64,000 bases of DNA. Origin: Macrostomum hystrix (Eukaryota; Platyhelminthes; Macrostomidae). Below are positions 1 to 12,943 of the stretch, in pieces (the stretch's first letter is position 1; each line of letters opens with the position of its first letter). A model generated the notes under the pieces. That model did no database searches and was not told the origin of the DNA. It saw only the letters and a list, made by a program, of their open reading frames with translations. Location of the stretch: positions 188,501-252,500 of the forward strand of contig CATNEN010000009.1 of assembly GCA_950097015.1 (NCBI GenBank), given 5' to 3'. Made by a program: the position numbers and the translations under genes.

Positions 1-2168
1 ATTGCAGCGAACCATTCTATGTGCTTTTTTGAACTGCTACATGTAATTTTGCTTGAAAAATGTTCAGAGTGAGACTAAAGCTATTATTTTAATGTAAAAA
101 CTGATGAGAAAACAAAGGAGAGGAACTGATTCAGGCCTAAATGATATACATAGCTAAATATTAACTATTGGACTGCTATACCGTGGTATAGCAATGATAA
201 CTGAAAATATGAGGCGAATGAGCAGGCAGTTGGGTAGAAAAGGTAGCTCATGCCACAAAAGTACAATATTGGAAAGCTCACTACAGTGCTAAGAATAGAG
301 AGTAGCAATTAGCTTTAGGGAATAACATGGATTGTAATAACTAGTGCTAATCAGACATTTATTAAAGCTCAAATTAAATCTTAGCAATAATACTAATAAA
401 ATAAAAAAAAAATAAAAAAAAAATAATAATAATAATAACTGTAACAATATTAATTGCAGGAGGGCTGTAGGAATGGCAAACCAGTTCGTGACAGTAGAAC
501 CCAGCCTGCGAGGAAGCAATTCTGCTCATTTCGGCTACTCCTGAGCACACACTCACACATACCGTACAGGCCCACACAGGTGAGTACATGGCATTGACTT
601 TCTCATCATCAGGCAGAGTACACTTTCACTGTGCCCTGGAGGTTGGTTCCCAAGGGCGTAAATTGCACGAAAAGTTCCCAAGGGCCCTAACCCTCTCTTT
701 GCGGCTGCGCTTCAACTGAATGTGGCCTTCTAAGTGAGAACTAAAAAGCTAATCAATGAGAACTACATTTAAAGAGCTAATCAATGCACATTAGAACTAT
801 TTTATTTAAGAGTTGATAAGTGAGAACTAAAGAGGTAATTAGGAGTTTTGTTTTTCGATAAGAAGGCAAAAATATAAAGAGGTCAATGATGCGATTCGAA
901 GAGCTACATGTAAATAATGCTCCTTCAAGACAAGAGCTGCAGTAAACAAGCTCAGGAGCGAGAATAGAGCTGCATTAGAGTTAGAGCTAATTAGAAGCAC
1001 AGGTCGAAGTACTGAACAGTTTTGGACAAATGAATCGGCACTTTTACATTTTTAATCATTGGGCACTTGAGCATCGTAGAGCTGTTTTCTTCTTCGAGCG
1101 CGATTGCTCTCAGCGCATTGTACATATTGTCAATATATAATTTCACAACTCCCACTTCCCCAAGAAGTTCAAGCCGAGGTTTTACACGCGAATAAATCCA
1201 AGAGCTCCCGCAGCCTTATATCGGTGAGAGCGCAGCACAGGAAGGTCTCTTTTTAATCTTTGTAGACAGGAGCATTAAAACTGCTAAATTCTTAGCTCTG
1301 CTGAAGCATGCATGTATTTTAAGCCAAGAAATCTGGGTGAGGCTGGCAAGCGGTCTTGGCGGGCTGCGCCATGTGGCTCACAAGTTGCAAAAGCCATAGA
1401 AAGCTGGCCACTTTCCCTTTACAATGTATGAAAGTAAGATTAGTGAGCAGACAATTTTGGTGTCTTAACTACATAATCGTTATTACAGGAGCTTATCAAG
1501 CGGCCTTTAATAATCTCAGCGTCATAGTGTTGAAAAATTACAAATAGAAAGCATCTGTATTCTACATAAAGTAATCACGGATTCTGGATTCTACCTTCAT
1601 AACAATAGTCTAACAACCGGCACGAAAATACACACTTTAAATGGGTTAACGACATAGAAAATAATGCTAATAATCTCATGCACAGCAGCTTGACTCTGCA
1701 CAAGGGAATTTAAGAAATACAACTCGAGTAGGACATGCAAATTAAGCACAGCTAGTCTATCAGTTTCAGCAATGAACAGCATGGAAATTACAAGAATTCA
1801 ATGCGCGCAGAATGCTTTCAGGCGCGCAGTTACCAGGCACCGATGAAACGGCAATAGTTAATGAAAAGCGGCAAGAAGAGTTGTTTAAGCCATGAATATC
1901 AAGTCAATCTGGTACAAAAAATTACAGCTCTCTGATGAGATTATGGTAATGGACACGAATGAGATTGTGGGATGAGAGAAAAAGTACAAAATATCGACGA
2001 GAAGATATAGACGAAGCAGCAATAATTCCACTAAAACATTGAAGCACTTTTCTGATCTTAAAATCGTTTAACAGCGAGCAGGACACACATTATGTGGTAA
2101 GTGGATCGGTTAAGAAGCTGGGGAAGGGTGTCTGATGTTAATGCGTGAATTAAATAAATAAGCGTAAC
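1..2168. other. AT-rich non-coding flank
   Basis: No convincing exon is visible on either strand. A short A-rich and AAT-repeat tract lies near 400-440. The right end is the 3' flank of the minus-strand zinc-finger gene. Confidence 0.5.
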
Positions 2169-5100
2169 TCATTCTCCACAACCCCTCTCGTGTTTGTCCT
2201 TCTCATGCTCGGTGACAAAGTCCTGGCCGCACTTGGCACAATGCACTATACTGCCCGGATGCTTGCGCAAGTAGTGAGCTTTAAGTGTGCAGTTCTGCGC
2301 TGTTGAGTAGTCACAGTCGCGACACTTGTATGGCCGCTCGCCAGTGTGTTTACGGATGTGCACGGTGAGGTGGCTCTTCTCGACTGTTGTGTACTCGCAG
2401 GTGGGACACTTGTGCGGCTTTGAGAGGCTGTGTTGCGACATCACGTGCTTGCGAAGGTGAATGTTCTGCCGATAGATTTTTGAGCACTGGGTGCACCTGT
2501 ATTGAGAGAAAAGTAAACCTGGAGGTGAGTCTGAACCTTGGAGTCTACGATTATGCTAACCCCGATCGGAAGTCATGGGTTCTACTTTGCACAGACTGAG
2601 CTGCTGAATCGCAGGAATTAAACGCTGCCACTGCTTTGTGCTCAGGCTTTTAACTCGTCAGTACCATCTGATATTGGTTCAGTCACACTACTTGCAGCAG
2701 TACATCAGAAATAGTACTGCTTTTTTAGCATCGCTGTTGCACAACAATTACTCGTAAATTTTTGCTCACGAAAATGCGACGTCTCGATAATTCTGGATTT
2801 TGGCTTCAACTTTAGCAAAGTACTTCGTAGGATATTACAAGTAGAAAGACCACACTATTCCCCCGTATATTTCAAACACCAACTGCCTAGCTCCCAAACC
2901 GAAAGACCGATTTTTGGAAAAGCTCACAGTATGGATAAGCCTCGATGGCGAATTCATATTGGTTGATTAATATAAAATGTAACTATATGATCAATACATA
3001 TAAACAATAATTGCCGAAATGGTTTTGTTAGCAGAAAAAATAGGCATAGACTTTTAGTGGTTTTTGCCACCAGACACCCCGACGAGAACCGTTGAATATC
3101 TCGACAATGCGATGTTTTGGGGTTCGGCAAGCTCGGATAGAACGGAAAATTTTTGCTCGTGTTCTGGATTTTGTGGCGATTGGTTGAATATATTCGGAGA
3201 TAGAGAAAAAAACAAAACATGTGGGCATTGGAAATACAAGTGCAAGACTCTCTCACCTGTACTTTAGTTCCTTCACCTTCTTCAGCTTTTTTGGGGACCG
3301 GTGACTGATTGGCGCAAGTTGCAGATGCTGCGGCTCCTGCTCAAGATGAATCTGCTGATGCAGCTGAGCTGGATGCTGCGAATGTACATCGTGCGGCAGG
3401 GAGACGTGGCTCGAGTGTGACGAGGCAACAACTGTGCCAGCGTTGGTGAGTAGTTCCTGAGACATGTACAGCGGCTGCGGCTGAGGCTGCTGGTTCAGCA
3501 GGTGCTGCTGCTGCGGCTCCTGTGGGGTGGAGTTTCTAATTCAGATCTAGACTCACATAACAGAACAACAAGTAGTTCAAATATCTGTGAATCTAACCAA
3601 AAATGAAAGGCGGAAGTTGATAAGCAATAAATTATGACAGTAAAGCATATACTCGTATATGGCCTCTGAATCTATTACCCAATAGGAGCAAAGATTATTA
3701 AACCTCAGCTTACCTGCTGCTGAGAGAACACGGGATAGGCAGGTGTAGCCGCCAGATGAGTAGAGTCCGTTTCCATTCCTCCAGTCAGAGCTGCCGAGAA
3801 TCCACCTTCGCTACTATCGCCGAACTGCACGCAGTGGTTTGACGTAAAGTACATCGCCGACTCATCGCCAGGCGGTGGCGTCTGCACTATGGGGGCAGAA
3901 GAAGTGGCCGCAGTCACCATGGAGTCAGTCAGCGGCCCGCCGACGGATTGGGCTACGCGGCTTACGGTTTGAATAGCCTTGCAGGGTGCCGCGGCGCCTG
4001 TTGGGTGCCGGAGGTTAGTTTGTGCTTCCTCCCCAGTCTCGGCCAGTAGAGAGGGCACCTCTGCGCCGTCCAGTAGCATGTCGACATCAAAGTCTAGTGT
4101 CACAACAAAGTCCGTCTGGCTGCTCGTACTGTGAACGGACCTGCAGACGGAATTCCGGAAAGTTCTATTTGTGATTCCAAAGGTGAAGTCAGTAAAGAAA
4201 ATATTTGTGTCAGATTATTTAAGAGGTTAGCAATAACTACGCAATATGGGTTCGAGGAAAGTAATATTGCGTCCAGCCAAAAACATTGCGGTCATACTAC
4301 AAACCCTTAGCAAGAAAATTTTTATCGTAAGCTTCTATCTCGCAGTGTAAACTTCTGCGCTAAAGTGTTAAAGGCGTTAAGCGCTTGAATCAAGATAAAG
4401 TCTGGCTCGATATTGCAGCGGGCAGTTTTGAAGCACCAGCTTCAAAATTCGTGCCGATGAAGTATATTGGTATCGGTTCCAATACCATACGGTATACCAA
4501 TCGTGATATTGGCATATTAATGCTCTCGCAATATACGAGTAGCATGCTTGTTGCAGTCACTTTGGATATTCTGTGATACCCTTGCAAGGTGCGAGACGCA
4601 AGCTGGAATTGGCGGTGTGTATGTTTGCTGCAACAAGCTGGCCTACCTAGAGTGCAGATCAAGTAAGGCAGCTGGCATATTTTTCTAATTACATTTTTAG
4701 AGAAACCAAGACTAGCCACAAAGAAAGCACAAAGAAAGATTTGAATCGAAAAAGAATTTAACTTGCGTGCGAGTTTCCATGAAGTTTGGATTAATAATAA
4801 TGTCTTTGCTTCCACTTCCAATTCAATCAGCTAATAGCAAATTAGGATTAGGGGGGATACATTTTTAATAATTCGAAAGAGGAAACATCAATCTTCAATT
4901 ACGCCGCCTGCTTACCTGGGACCCGGCGTCGCTACCTTCTGGCAACAGCTGGGCGAGCACTCGATCTTCACTGCAGCGCAGCATAGGGGCGGTGGTGGAG
5001 GTAGCGACACATAACCCGAGGACGTTGTAGCCTGTGTCTGCTGCGGCGTCTGCGGCGTCGGTGGCTGCCCCGACGGTGACTGGCGAGCGGACGAAGCTGG

Positions 5101-5691
5101 AGCACTGGTGCACGCAGGGCTGGCGTCGCCGACACTAAGACTACCACCAGCGCAGTCCGTGTCACCGTCGTCAGGTCGGAGCGCCAACAGCCGACGCTTC
5201 TTCGGAACTGCGAGACAGCAAGGTGGTGGTTGACGCGGCTTGCCCGCTGGACAGCCCTCCACAGGGCAGCAGCCGGCGCTGGCACTAACAGTGAGGCAGC
5301 AGTCTGCTGTGATGCGCTCGTCTACACCGTCGCATGGGCAGACCTGGCGTTTTAGACCCGAGCCACTGGTCTGCGTGCTGGCCTCTGAGTGGCCGCTATT
5401 GGCAGCAGCCTGTGACGCTGGCAGCATCAGCGTGCGCACCAACGACATACAGTGATCGAATTGTAGGTGCTGCAGTAGCGACCAGGGCGTGCGGCAACGT
5501 CTGCTGCACTTAGAACACTCCAGCATCGACTCAGCTGGTCCAGTGCCACTATAGCGGACATGACAGCTGGAGATTTTGTGGTCCAGGAATCGATGAAAGT
5601 CCATCACTTCAAACTCAGCATGACAGGCCCCGCAAGACAGATAGTCGGGCATCCTGTACACTTCTCCTTGCGTGTATGCGTTGGCCTTCAC
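2169..5691 (-). CDS. BCL11-like C2H2 zinc-finger transcription factor (5' end uncertain)
   Basis: Four minus-strand exons join in phase: 5691-4916, 4140-3714, 3519-3257 and 2496-2169, with GT-AG borders. The first exon carries a CCHC finger starting LSCGACHAEF, followed by a finger with the PWSLLQHLQFDH segment. This pair resembles the N-terminal CCHC finger and the AWFLLQH finger of BCL11/ZNF296 proteins. The middle is Ser/Pro/Gln-rich and probably disordered. The last two exons encode four C2H2-type fingers (YRCTQC, HKCPTC, YKCRDC, VHCAKC) with one TGERPYKC linker, and the protein ends shortly after. The likely role is a nuclear DNA-binding regulator; BCL11 proteins act with chromatin complexes. 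The frame is open to 5691 with no ATG there. Either translation starts at the ATG at 5652 (RMPDYLSC region) or an upstream exon is missing. The BCL11 N-terminal NuRD-binding peptide was not found. C2H2 zinc-finger identity is secure; the BCL11 assignment is moderate. Confidence 0.75.
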
Positions 5692-6660
5692 TGGGCTGCT
5701 ACACTTTTCGCTCTCGCTCTGCAGTGTGGCCTCTGTTCTGCCCTATCCTTCCAGTCCTATATTATTAGCACGTAACGGAGACGGCTTAAAAAGCCAGGCC
5801 GGAGAGTTGGGTAGAGGCGGTCATTTGAATTTTACACTGTACAAAACACTAACACCCTCTACGCAGAGGTCTGGAGTGTGAGAGAGAGCGTGGACGGGCA
5901 GGATGGACCTTCGACCCTCCGCTTAAGCTTTCGAAAGCCAGGCTATGTACATGCGTTCTTCCGTCCTTCCCCGAAGCTCTCTCCACATAGAGGAGACAGA
6001 CAGAGCGCGCGCTGTCTGTATCTTAATCACTCCCAGCGCTCTCCTCCACGCTGCCTTCCCCCAGCATAGTGTGCACACCCACCCTTGTGCTTTCGTTTCA
6101 CTTTACTTGCAGCAGACTGCAAGCTGCATTCCAACTACGCGCTTGCTGGCCTTTGACGGGTAGCAATATTTGAGTCATCTGTAGTAGGGATTCGAACGGC
6201 TGGGTAAAATATTACAGTGGTACTCTGCTGAAGCCAGTCCCAAGTGGCCTTCACTGAGTGCAGTTATACACTACTGACAAATAGTTTTCTTAATAAAGCT
6301 TTCACGTTGTACATTCAATATCGTTTTGGATTGCTAGCTACATTTATTTGCAATTTATTTTCTTTATTTAATGAACGAATGAATCGCAAATCAATTTTGG
6401 GTGACAAAGATTTCAATGCGGCTTCTTTAAGTGACATCGTGAATTAGATTTCTGGCTTTCGCGAAAAGCATGAACAAAGATCTTGAAATTATTAAAGCTC
6501 CTGAGAGGGGACAGGAGCATGCAGCTTTCTTCCTGCACCGAAGACGATTCGACCAGGGCTCTTGAGCTTCAGAATGACAGGACGTCGCATTCCTCCAAGA
6601 TCATCTCAAATTACACAGGATGGGGAAGACTTCCATCCGCTATTACCAGCCATTAATTGT
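5692..6660. promoter_or_regulatory. Putative 5' region of the zinc-finger gene
   Basis: This stretch is more GC-rich than its surroundings and lies directly upstream of the minus-strand zinc-finger gene. It holds a short inverted repeat, ACAGACAG/CTGTCTGT, around a GCGCGC core near 5996-6022. An upstream exon or promoter would be expected here, but no specific element can be proved. Confidence 0.25.
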
Positions 6661-6669
6661 CCCATTGTG

Positions 6670-6740
6670 CCATGATCTACTCCACGGTCCATGGACTGAA
6701 CAGCTGTCCATTGCACTTGGAAGCGCCGCATGATAGTTGC
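6670..6740 (+). repeat. Partial copy of dispersed SINE-like element
   Basis: The segment with CCATGGACTGAAC and TCCATTGCACTTGGAAG matches the 3' part of the element at 32880-33110 (CATGGACTGAAC, ACATTGCCTTTAGAAG). It is a fragment without the tRNA-like head. Confidence 0.4.
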
Positions 6741-6949
6741 GGGTGTCACTGGCTGGGTCATATGAGCCGAAGAATACACCATTCTGCGTATTGCTATTGC
6801 CAGAAACCACTGTATTTTGCTATAGGAACCCGCTCTGCTTTATCGGCTACGCACTTTGTGTATTTAAACAATCAGCACGCATTCTATCTTGATCAGTACT
6901 ACCAGCAATACTAATAGTAATAATAATAATAGTTGATTACACCTGCCTC

Positions 6950-7215
6950 AATCGGGCCGGATTTACAGCCGACAGCATAGCTGCAACTTTTGCGCTGTGA
7001 ATCTGAAGTCTGTGTCTATGGACTGCGGGGCGCCACACCCACCCTCAGTTACTGCAGCTAATGCTGGTACCGAATAATCAGCTGGTTTAATTAAACCCAG
7101 CCTAAACTAAGCCTTACTAAAAAGGACACGAATTATTGCAGTGGAGTAGTGAATTGAACCCGTGTGTCCGACACTCTAAAGCCTTAGGCTACAACGCCCT
7201 ACGCTCCTACCAATA
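6950..7215 (-). mobile_element. tRNA-derived SINE-like element
   Basis: On the minus strand the segment begins with a tRNA-like stretch holding a B-box-like GGGTTCAATTC and a plausible A-box region. The following body shares a block (GTACCAGCATTAGCTG, then GGGTGGGTGTGGCG) with the copy at 32880-33110. A Pol III-type head plus a shared tail suggests a SINE family, but boundaries and target-site duplications were not identified. Confidence 0.45.
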
Positions 7216-9663
7216 CGAGTAGCAGTGCTTCAGCGCCCAATACTGCCTCAGCGCCCTACGTTTATTGAAGGTATTTGAAACAGTTTTTGTGTTTGCCTTT
7301 GTCCGAAAACCTTTCGTACAGCGGCGTCCAGTAAAGCAGCGACTAAATAAGATTTAATAGGAACGATTTTTATGACAGCAGCGCCTCATGCAGTTTTCAG
7401 CTTAAGCCTCGTGCTTTTTCAAATCGAGAGGCAAAGTTTGTGCCATGATTTTCACTGCTTCGTCTGAACTTCTGAAGTTCTGAACTTCTGAAGTCTGAAC
7501 TTCTGAAGTGCAAATAGAGTCGCAACGAAAATAGCGCAGTTTTTGGGCCAAAACCAGCTTCCCATTATAGTTGAGACTGAATAGTAGTTGAGGAGCTTGC
7601 CCTTCACTAAACCTCAGTGCGCTAACTGAGCTTCCCAAAAATGAGCCAGCTCGGAAGTGCAAATGTATTGACTAGCACATTTGGTAATTAAATGCTAAAA
7701 CCATATACATTCGCACACAAGCCTAAATGTTGGTGGAAAAATAGATTCGCAAAAGATTTACCGAAAAAAGCTCTAAAGTCGGCAGAATAATTATTTTTGC
7801 ATACTGTGAGATGTACGTACGCTTCGTATACGTAAAATATTTAACTCACTTTTGTGTTTAAAACTAACTGAGGGATACGTAAGCCTTTTATTACTGGCCC
7901 CTTGATCGTACGAGTACAACGCTTCGTCCCTTACTATCCTAGTAGGGCATTGTGCATGCCACCTTCCTCAGTTCGAATAAGTATTGAAGAGAAGGAAGTG
8001 AGGTGATTGCCTTCATACTACTCGTATATACAAATTTATTGGTGCAATATTAAGATCGGATTCTCAAAAAGTTTCTTGATGAAAATAAAATAAGTTCTGC
8101 CCAGGAGCCAAAATCTGCCTTCAATGTGCTCAAAAAAGTATGTTGTTTCTGATTCTGAAAGAATCGCTTGTTTCTGAAGCGAAAAAGCATTAAATCCACT
8201 TCAGATTTCAATGCTCAATTAATTTAATCGTACTTCAAATTTATTTAGTCTCCTTATCCTTCTCCCTAGCATGGTTGTCTTCGTGAGTTACGGCTTCCAA
8301 TAAACAAAAAAATCGGCCTCAAAGCGATGGTCAGAAGCCAGCTCATTCGCTGATTTCACTCAGCTCGTTTGGCTTTGAACTGGATGGGCTCTAAATCAAA
8401 TCATTAAATCATCAAATCACTGAATAACAAGAAATTTCGCATTGTCGTGAGACTGTCTTGTGTAGTAGAATTGTGAGAGGCATTTATCAAACACCAGCAT
8501 AATAGTGATATTTCTATAAAATGCATTAATTATTTCTTGTCTAGGTATTGAAAAAGTTCCGAGAACTTTCCTGGGCTAGGAAATACTAGTTCTCTATATC
8601 TAGTTATGTCCTTGCTGGGCCTATACCTGTTCAATGTTTCCCTAATTTGACAGTCGCTTACTCATACCAAAAAAAGAAGTTAGCTCCAGGGTTGTGACTG
8701 GCTGCGTACTTAGCCCATATTATAGCATGTACAGTTAGCTGCGTTTGTAGGGTAGAGCAGTGAGTGCAGGGAATATAGGTAGAGGAACGGCTCCCCAAAC
8801 CAGAATTTCCTTCCCTTATGAGCACTAGACGGACTCCTCTCAATATAAATATCCTACTATTCTTACAGCCCTGCTGACAAGCACAAAGAATAAAGCGAGC
8901 TCACCCATTCAGTCAGAGGAGCAGCTGCAACCCAACACACGAATCGGTGAGCATATAACATTTTCTGGATCTTTACCTCAAGACTTTAAAGCTTTACTCT
9001 TTTTAGCCTGTTCTTGTTACTGGATTGCTACTGGATATACTGTAGCTGCAGATTTATAATACTTATTGCCTTGTAATTGTTCCATTCTAAATGTTCCATT
9101 CCCTTAAAAAAAGTCTGACACATGCCAGACTGCTCTCTACACAATTCGCTAGTCCTTGTCTCACAATTTATCACTTTCCTAAAGAAATCGCAACCCAGAT
9201 GATAAAGGGTCTGAGTAGTGTTGTAAATGAACAAAAACTAGCCAGCCTGTTTGGTAGAGGAAAATCTCAATGCCAAGTCGGCTCATCACTTTCATATTTA
9301 TGCATTAGATTGCGATCGGTATTCTGTCACCAGTGTGCATCTGATGTGTTTAGTCACGAAGTACGCACGCACTAATATTGAACAGCGACACAACAAGTAG
9401 CTATAGGGCTTCCCGTGAAAGTAATGATTTCGCACTCAGCCCAAAGTGCTGAAAAAGGCACCCCGTTTCTCGCACCTTATGGGCATGTACCTGTATTCAG
9501 AAGCTGCCTGATAAAATGAGTGAACGCAGTGTACACCCTGCGTTAATGGCTGCAAAACTTAGCAATAAAAAATGCTCAGCTTGCCTGATGATTAGTTAAT
9601 TGATGAAACACCAATTGCAGACTCAAGCGAGATCGACCAAGAAAGCTCACTGAAATCTAGAAA
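7216..9663. other. Intergenic region
   Basis: No exon can be supported. A minus-strand open frame at 7402-7662 includes short reiterated CTTCTGAAGTT-type repeats and is probably chance. Two TACTCGTA/TACGAGTA octamers lie here (7909, 8019). Confidence 0.4.
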
Positions 9664-12600
9664 ATGGCTGTACCGAGGATCACCTTTCACCAAATTACGA
9701 TCATCACCCTATGCTTCGGCCTCTCCTGCTCCATCGCCTCCTGTGCCACTCGGGCCTGGCAACATGGTGGTCTCTTTGATCTGCCCAGCGAAGGTGAGAT
9801 TGTCATTTGGCGAGTCTCGAGCTTACGTGCTGGAACAAATGAGTTTTGGGGATCGAGTGATTGATTTGTGTTGATTCGATTTGGCCAGAGCACATACTGA
9901 ACAGTTTAACTGTAGCCAGTTCCTTTGATTTGTCAGTTAAGTACGGGTTCCGAATGTCTTGATAAATGTGGGAAGATTTCTTAAACAGTGTGTCAGGAAT
10001 GCTTGAGAAGTGTGGAAAAGTGCTTGATCAGTTTGGGAAGTGTAGGAACTGCTTTTCCTTTTGAATTTGCGTTATGTTCTTTTCCTTTATTTTCAACTGC
10101 CCGTCGGATTTATCATAGTTTATAATTTCTCCAATCAACTAATAATTGCGCCGCCCTGCACTTTTATTAATTTTGGCTTATATCTTCATTTAGTTCATAG
10201 AATCCTTTCTTCTGGCTAGCCCCTTGGTTATTCATAAATTGTTGTCAACATTTTATTTCCTCGCCCGATACAGATCCCAATTTCGTTCTTCCAAAGTTTG
10301 CCAACTTATATGTTTAATAAAAGCTTCACCAAATGTTCTCGTTCTCTAATTTATATCAGAACTGTGTCCAAAGACTACTTAAACACTCAAGGCGTGAAAC
10401 TCGCAAATCATGGCGAAAAGAGTACTTCATGAGGCTCGTTGAAAAGCATTGTTCTATGACCAAGCCGCATGCCAATATCAGGCATTTAGGCTTCGATGTT
10501 TATAGGAGATTTAGCTAACTAGAAAAACAAAGGAAAAGAGATACCGTTTCTTGTTTGCAAATCGTTCCAATGCTAAGAAACTGTATAAAAAGCAAACATG
10601 GGAAGAGAAAAAAATATAAAAGTTCTGAAGCCTTGCCTCGTTCAGGCGCATTTACCAGGCACTTAACATCACGTTTGCCTAGTTACTGGGACACGTCGGT
10701 GACTAAGAATGTGTCTTAAATATTTGTTTGATCAAACATGACTCTTTTCACACCCATTTTGCAGCTCGTGGTAATTGTAGCTCTAAGCACAGAGGGAATT
10801 TATTTGGAGATTTAAATTATTTTTTATGTGACTCATAACAAATTATAGTAACAATTTAGGCAAACGTAGCAAATATATGTTTATTGTTGCGTTTGTATAA
10901 TGCGGCTTGGCCAGAGAACAATGCTTTTCAAGGAGCCTCATAATTTTCCCTATGATTTGCGAGTTTCCCGTCCTGAGTGATTAATTAGTCCTTGGTTGGA
11001 CCTATCGTAATTTAAATTGACTTTTGTCCAAGCGACAGGAAGAGTGCTTTCAAGCATTACAGGAGACTTCTTGTGCAGTGCGGGGGGAGTCTGGGTTTTT
11101 CGGGAACTGTACTTTAGGAGTATAGGAAGAGTACATTAGCAGTGCAAGAAGAGATATTGGGCAATCGTTGGGGAAGTCTGCGGGTTTTTCGGGAACTGTA
11201 CTTTAGGAGTATAGGAAGAGTACATTAGCAGTGCAAGAAGAGATATTGGGCAATCGTTGGGGAAGTCTGCGGGTTTTTCGGGAACTGTACTTTAGGAGTA
11301 TAGGAAGAGTACATTAGCAGTGCAAGACGAGATATTGGGCAATCGTTGGGGGAGTCTGCGGGTTGTGCGGGAATAGTGCTTGAGCAGTGCGGGTCTGTGG
11401 GTCCCTCACGAATAGTAAAGTCAGAAGGTAGGGGTTTATCCAGGTACGAGTAGCTAGTGGCTTGATTGCTGGGTCTGGAATTTTCGAAGAGGCATCTTTT
11501 GTACGGATCATGTGAGCAATTCGGAAGCCAGTTTTTATATTGCTGTTTCAGCTTCATCATCATCAACATCACAATTGCCCACTTATCTCTACTATTCTAG
11601 CCTGGGCCAACACGATCAAGGCCTTCGCCATAATAGGCGTGGCTATGCTTGGTTTCAGCCTGTTTATGGAGATCCTCATGGTGGCATCCAACACCTTCAA
11701 GCTGAGCCGCGCTATGCACCTGCTCTGCTTCATCTGCTGCTTGCTGTCAGGTGCGTATCTTGTAAAACAACTGAGAAGTACTTTGCTCTCGAAGTAAAAT
11801 TGTATACACCTGCTCTGCTTCATCTGCTGCTTGCTGTCAGGTGCGTATCTTGTAAAACAACTGAGAAGTACTTTGCTCTCGAAGTAAAATTGTATACACC
11901 TGCTCTGCTTCATCTGCTGCTTGCTGTCAGGTGCGTATCTTGTAAAACAACTGAGAAGTACTTTGCTCTCGAAGTAAAATTGTATACACCTGCTCTGCTT
12001 CATCTGCTGCTTGCTGTCAGGTGCGTATCTTGTAAAACAACTGAGAAGTACTTTGCTCTCGAAGTAAAATTGTATACACCTGCTCTGCTTCATCTGCTGC
12101 TTGCTGTCAGGTGCGTATCTTGTAAAACAACTGAGAAGTACTTTGCTCTCGAAGTAAAATTGTATACATCACCATTTGCTCACCTCGTTCAATCCCACCA
12201 AGTTCAAATATCGGTCTAAAAATGGGTGCAACGCTTGTAGGAAGAACATATGAGATTCCGATTCTCATCATCATTCATTTCACTATCTTCTCTTCCCTCT
12301 CTTCCCATGCATCAGCCCGTGTCGTAACAGCTTCGCGTCACTTTCTTTCATCTGTAATCGTCTTCATCAGCTGGGAATACCCAGCTTCTATCATTGACTC
12401 ACCTACCTTTCCTTTTCACCACCATCGTCTTCCATCGACGCCTCCCTTTGCATCATTATTTACTTTTATCATGTACCTGCTTCATCAGCTGGGACTATCC
12501 AGCTTCTATCATACACTCACCTACCTTTCCCTTTCACCATTATCGTCTTTTGTTTCATTTCAATCACCTTTCTTTCTGTCATCCTCTGACATCAGCTGAG

Positions 12601-12943
12601 TGGAACCGCTCCATTAGCCCTTTCCTTCCATCATCCAAGTCTTCCATAAACTCTTCCATCATTCCATTCAATTATCCCATTTAATTAGGAAAGGTATTTT
12701 GCGTCATCCTCTCCATTACCTTTTATTCAATCATTATTGCGAACTTCGACCCTCCCATGATTGTTCCCATTCATCAGCTCGAAATACCTCTTTGCCCCTG
12801 CAGCCGTATCGCTGCTGATCTCGTTGGGGCTATTCGCCCACCACTACAGCTACGGAGGTTACAGCGTTTGGCTATTGACTGCTGGCACGGTATTCGCTCT
12901 GGAGGCCTTGTTTTTCTACACCATCCAGTGGCGCTGCACTTAA
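9664..12943 (+). CDS. Small four-transmembrane protein (PMP22/claudin-like topology)
   Basis: Three exons, 9664-9793, 11601-11750 and 12804-12943, join in phase 1 at both introns and total 420 nt, giving 139 residues and a TAA stop. Four hydrophobic segments are visible: ITIITLCFGLSCSIASC, AFAIIGVAMLGFSLFMEIL, a segment crossing the exon 2/3 join (LLCFICCLLS then AVSLLISLGLFA), and VWLLTAGTVFALEALFFY. The first loop is short and contains WQHGGLFD, weakly like the W-GLW region of claudin-type proteins. It is therefore probably a plasma-membrane tetraspan protein of the wider PMP22/EMP/claudin fold, not a true claudin. Exon 3 uses the acceptor CCCCTGCAG at 12803. The upstream ATCAG at 12777 would break the frame. 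Intron 2 begins with an array that repeats the end of exon 2. Confidence 0.72.
11093..11400. repeat. 89-bp tandem repeat, about 3.4 copies
   Basis: The GGGTTTTTCGGGAACTG segment recurs at 11093, 11182 and 11271, with a diverged copy near 11360. The spacing is a constant 89 bp. The array lies in intron 1 of the four-TM gene, about 200 bp before exon 2. Confidence 0.85.
11717..12168. repeat. 90-bp tandem repeat, 5 copies, spanning an exon-intron junction
   Basis: The first copy includes the last 34 nt of coding exon 2 and its donor (TCAG|GTGCGT at 11750/11751). Identical junction copies follow at 11840, 11930, 12020 and 12110. Units are nearly perfect. Because 90 is divisible by three, some frames stay open throughout. 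Confidence 0.92.
12220..12780 (+). repeat. Degenerate pyrimidine-rich intronic repeats
   Basis: Diverged copies of a CTTCATCAGCTGGGA...CCAGCTTCTATCAT unit recur near 12361 and 12479, within a C/T-rich tract before exon 3. The tract is part of intron 2 of the four-TM gene. Confidence 0.5.

Noticed and set aside
7402-7662. 86-residue minus-strand frame
   Set aside because: Contains a short reiterated SEVQ region from simple repeats; no family, splice or start support.
11512-12219. 235-residue plus-strand frame through the 90-bp array
   Set aside because: It is out of frame with the real exon 2 peptide and consists mostly of repeated intron sequence; the four-TM exon model explains the region.
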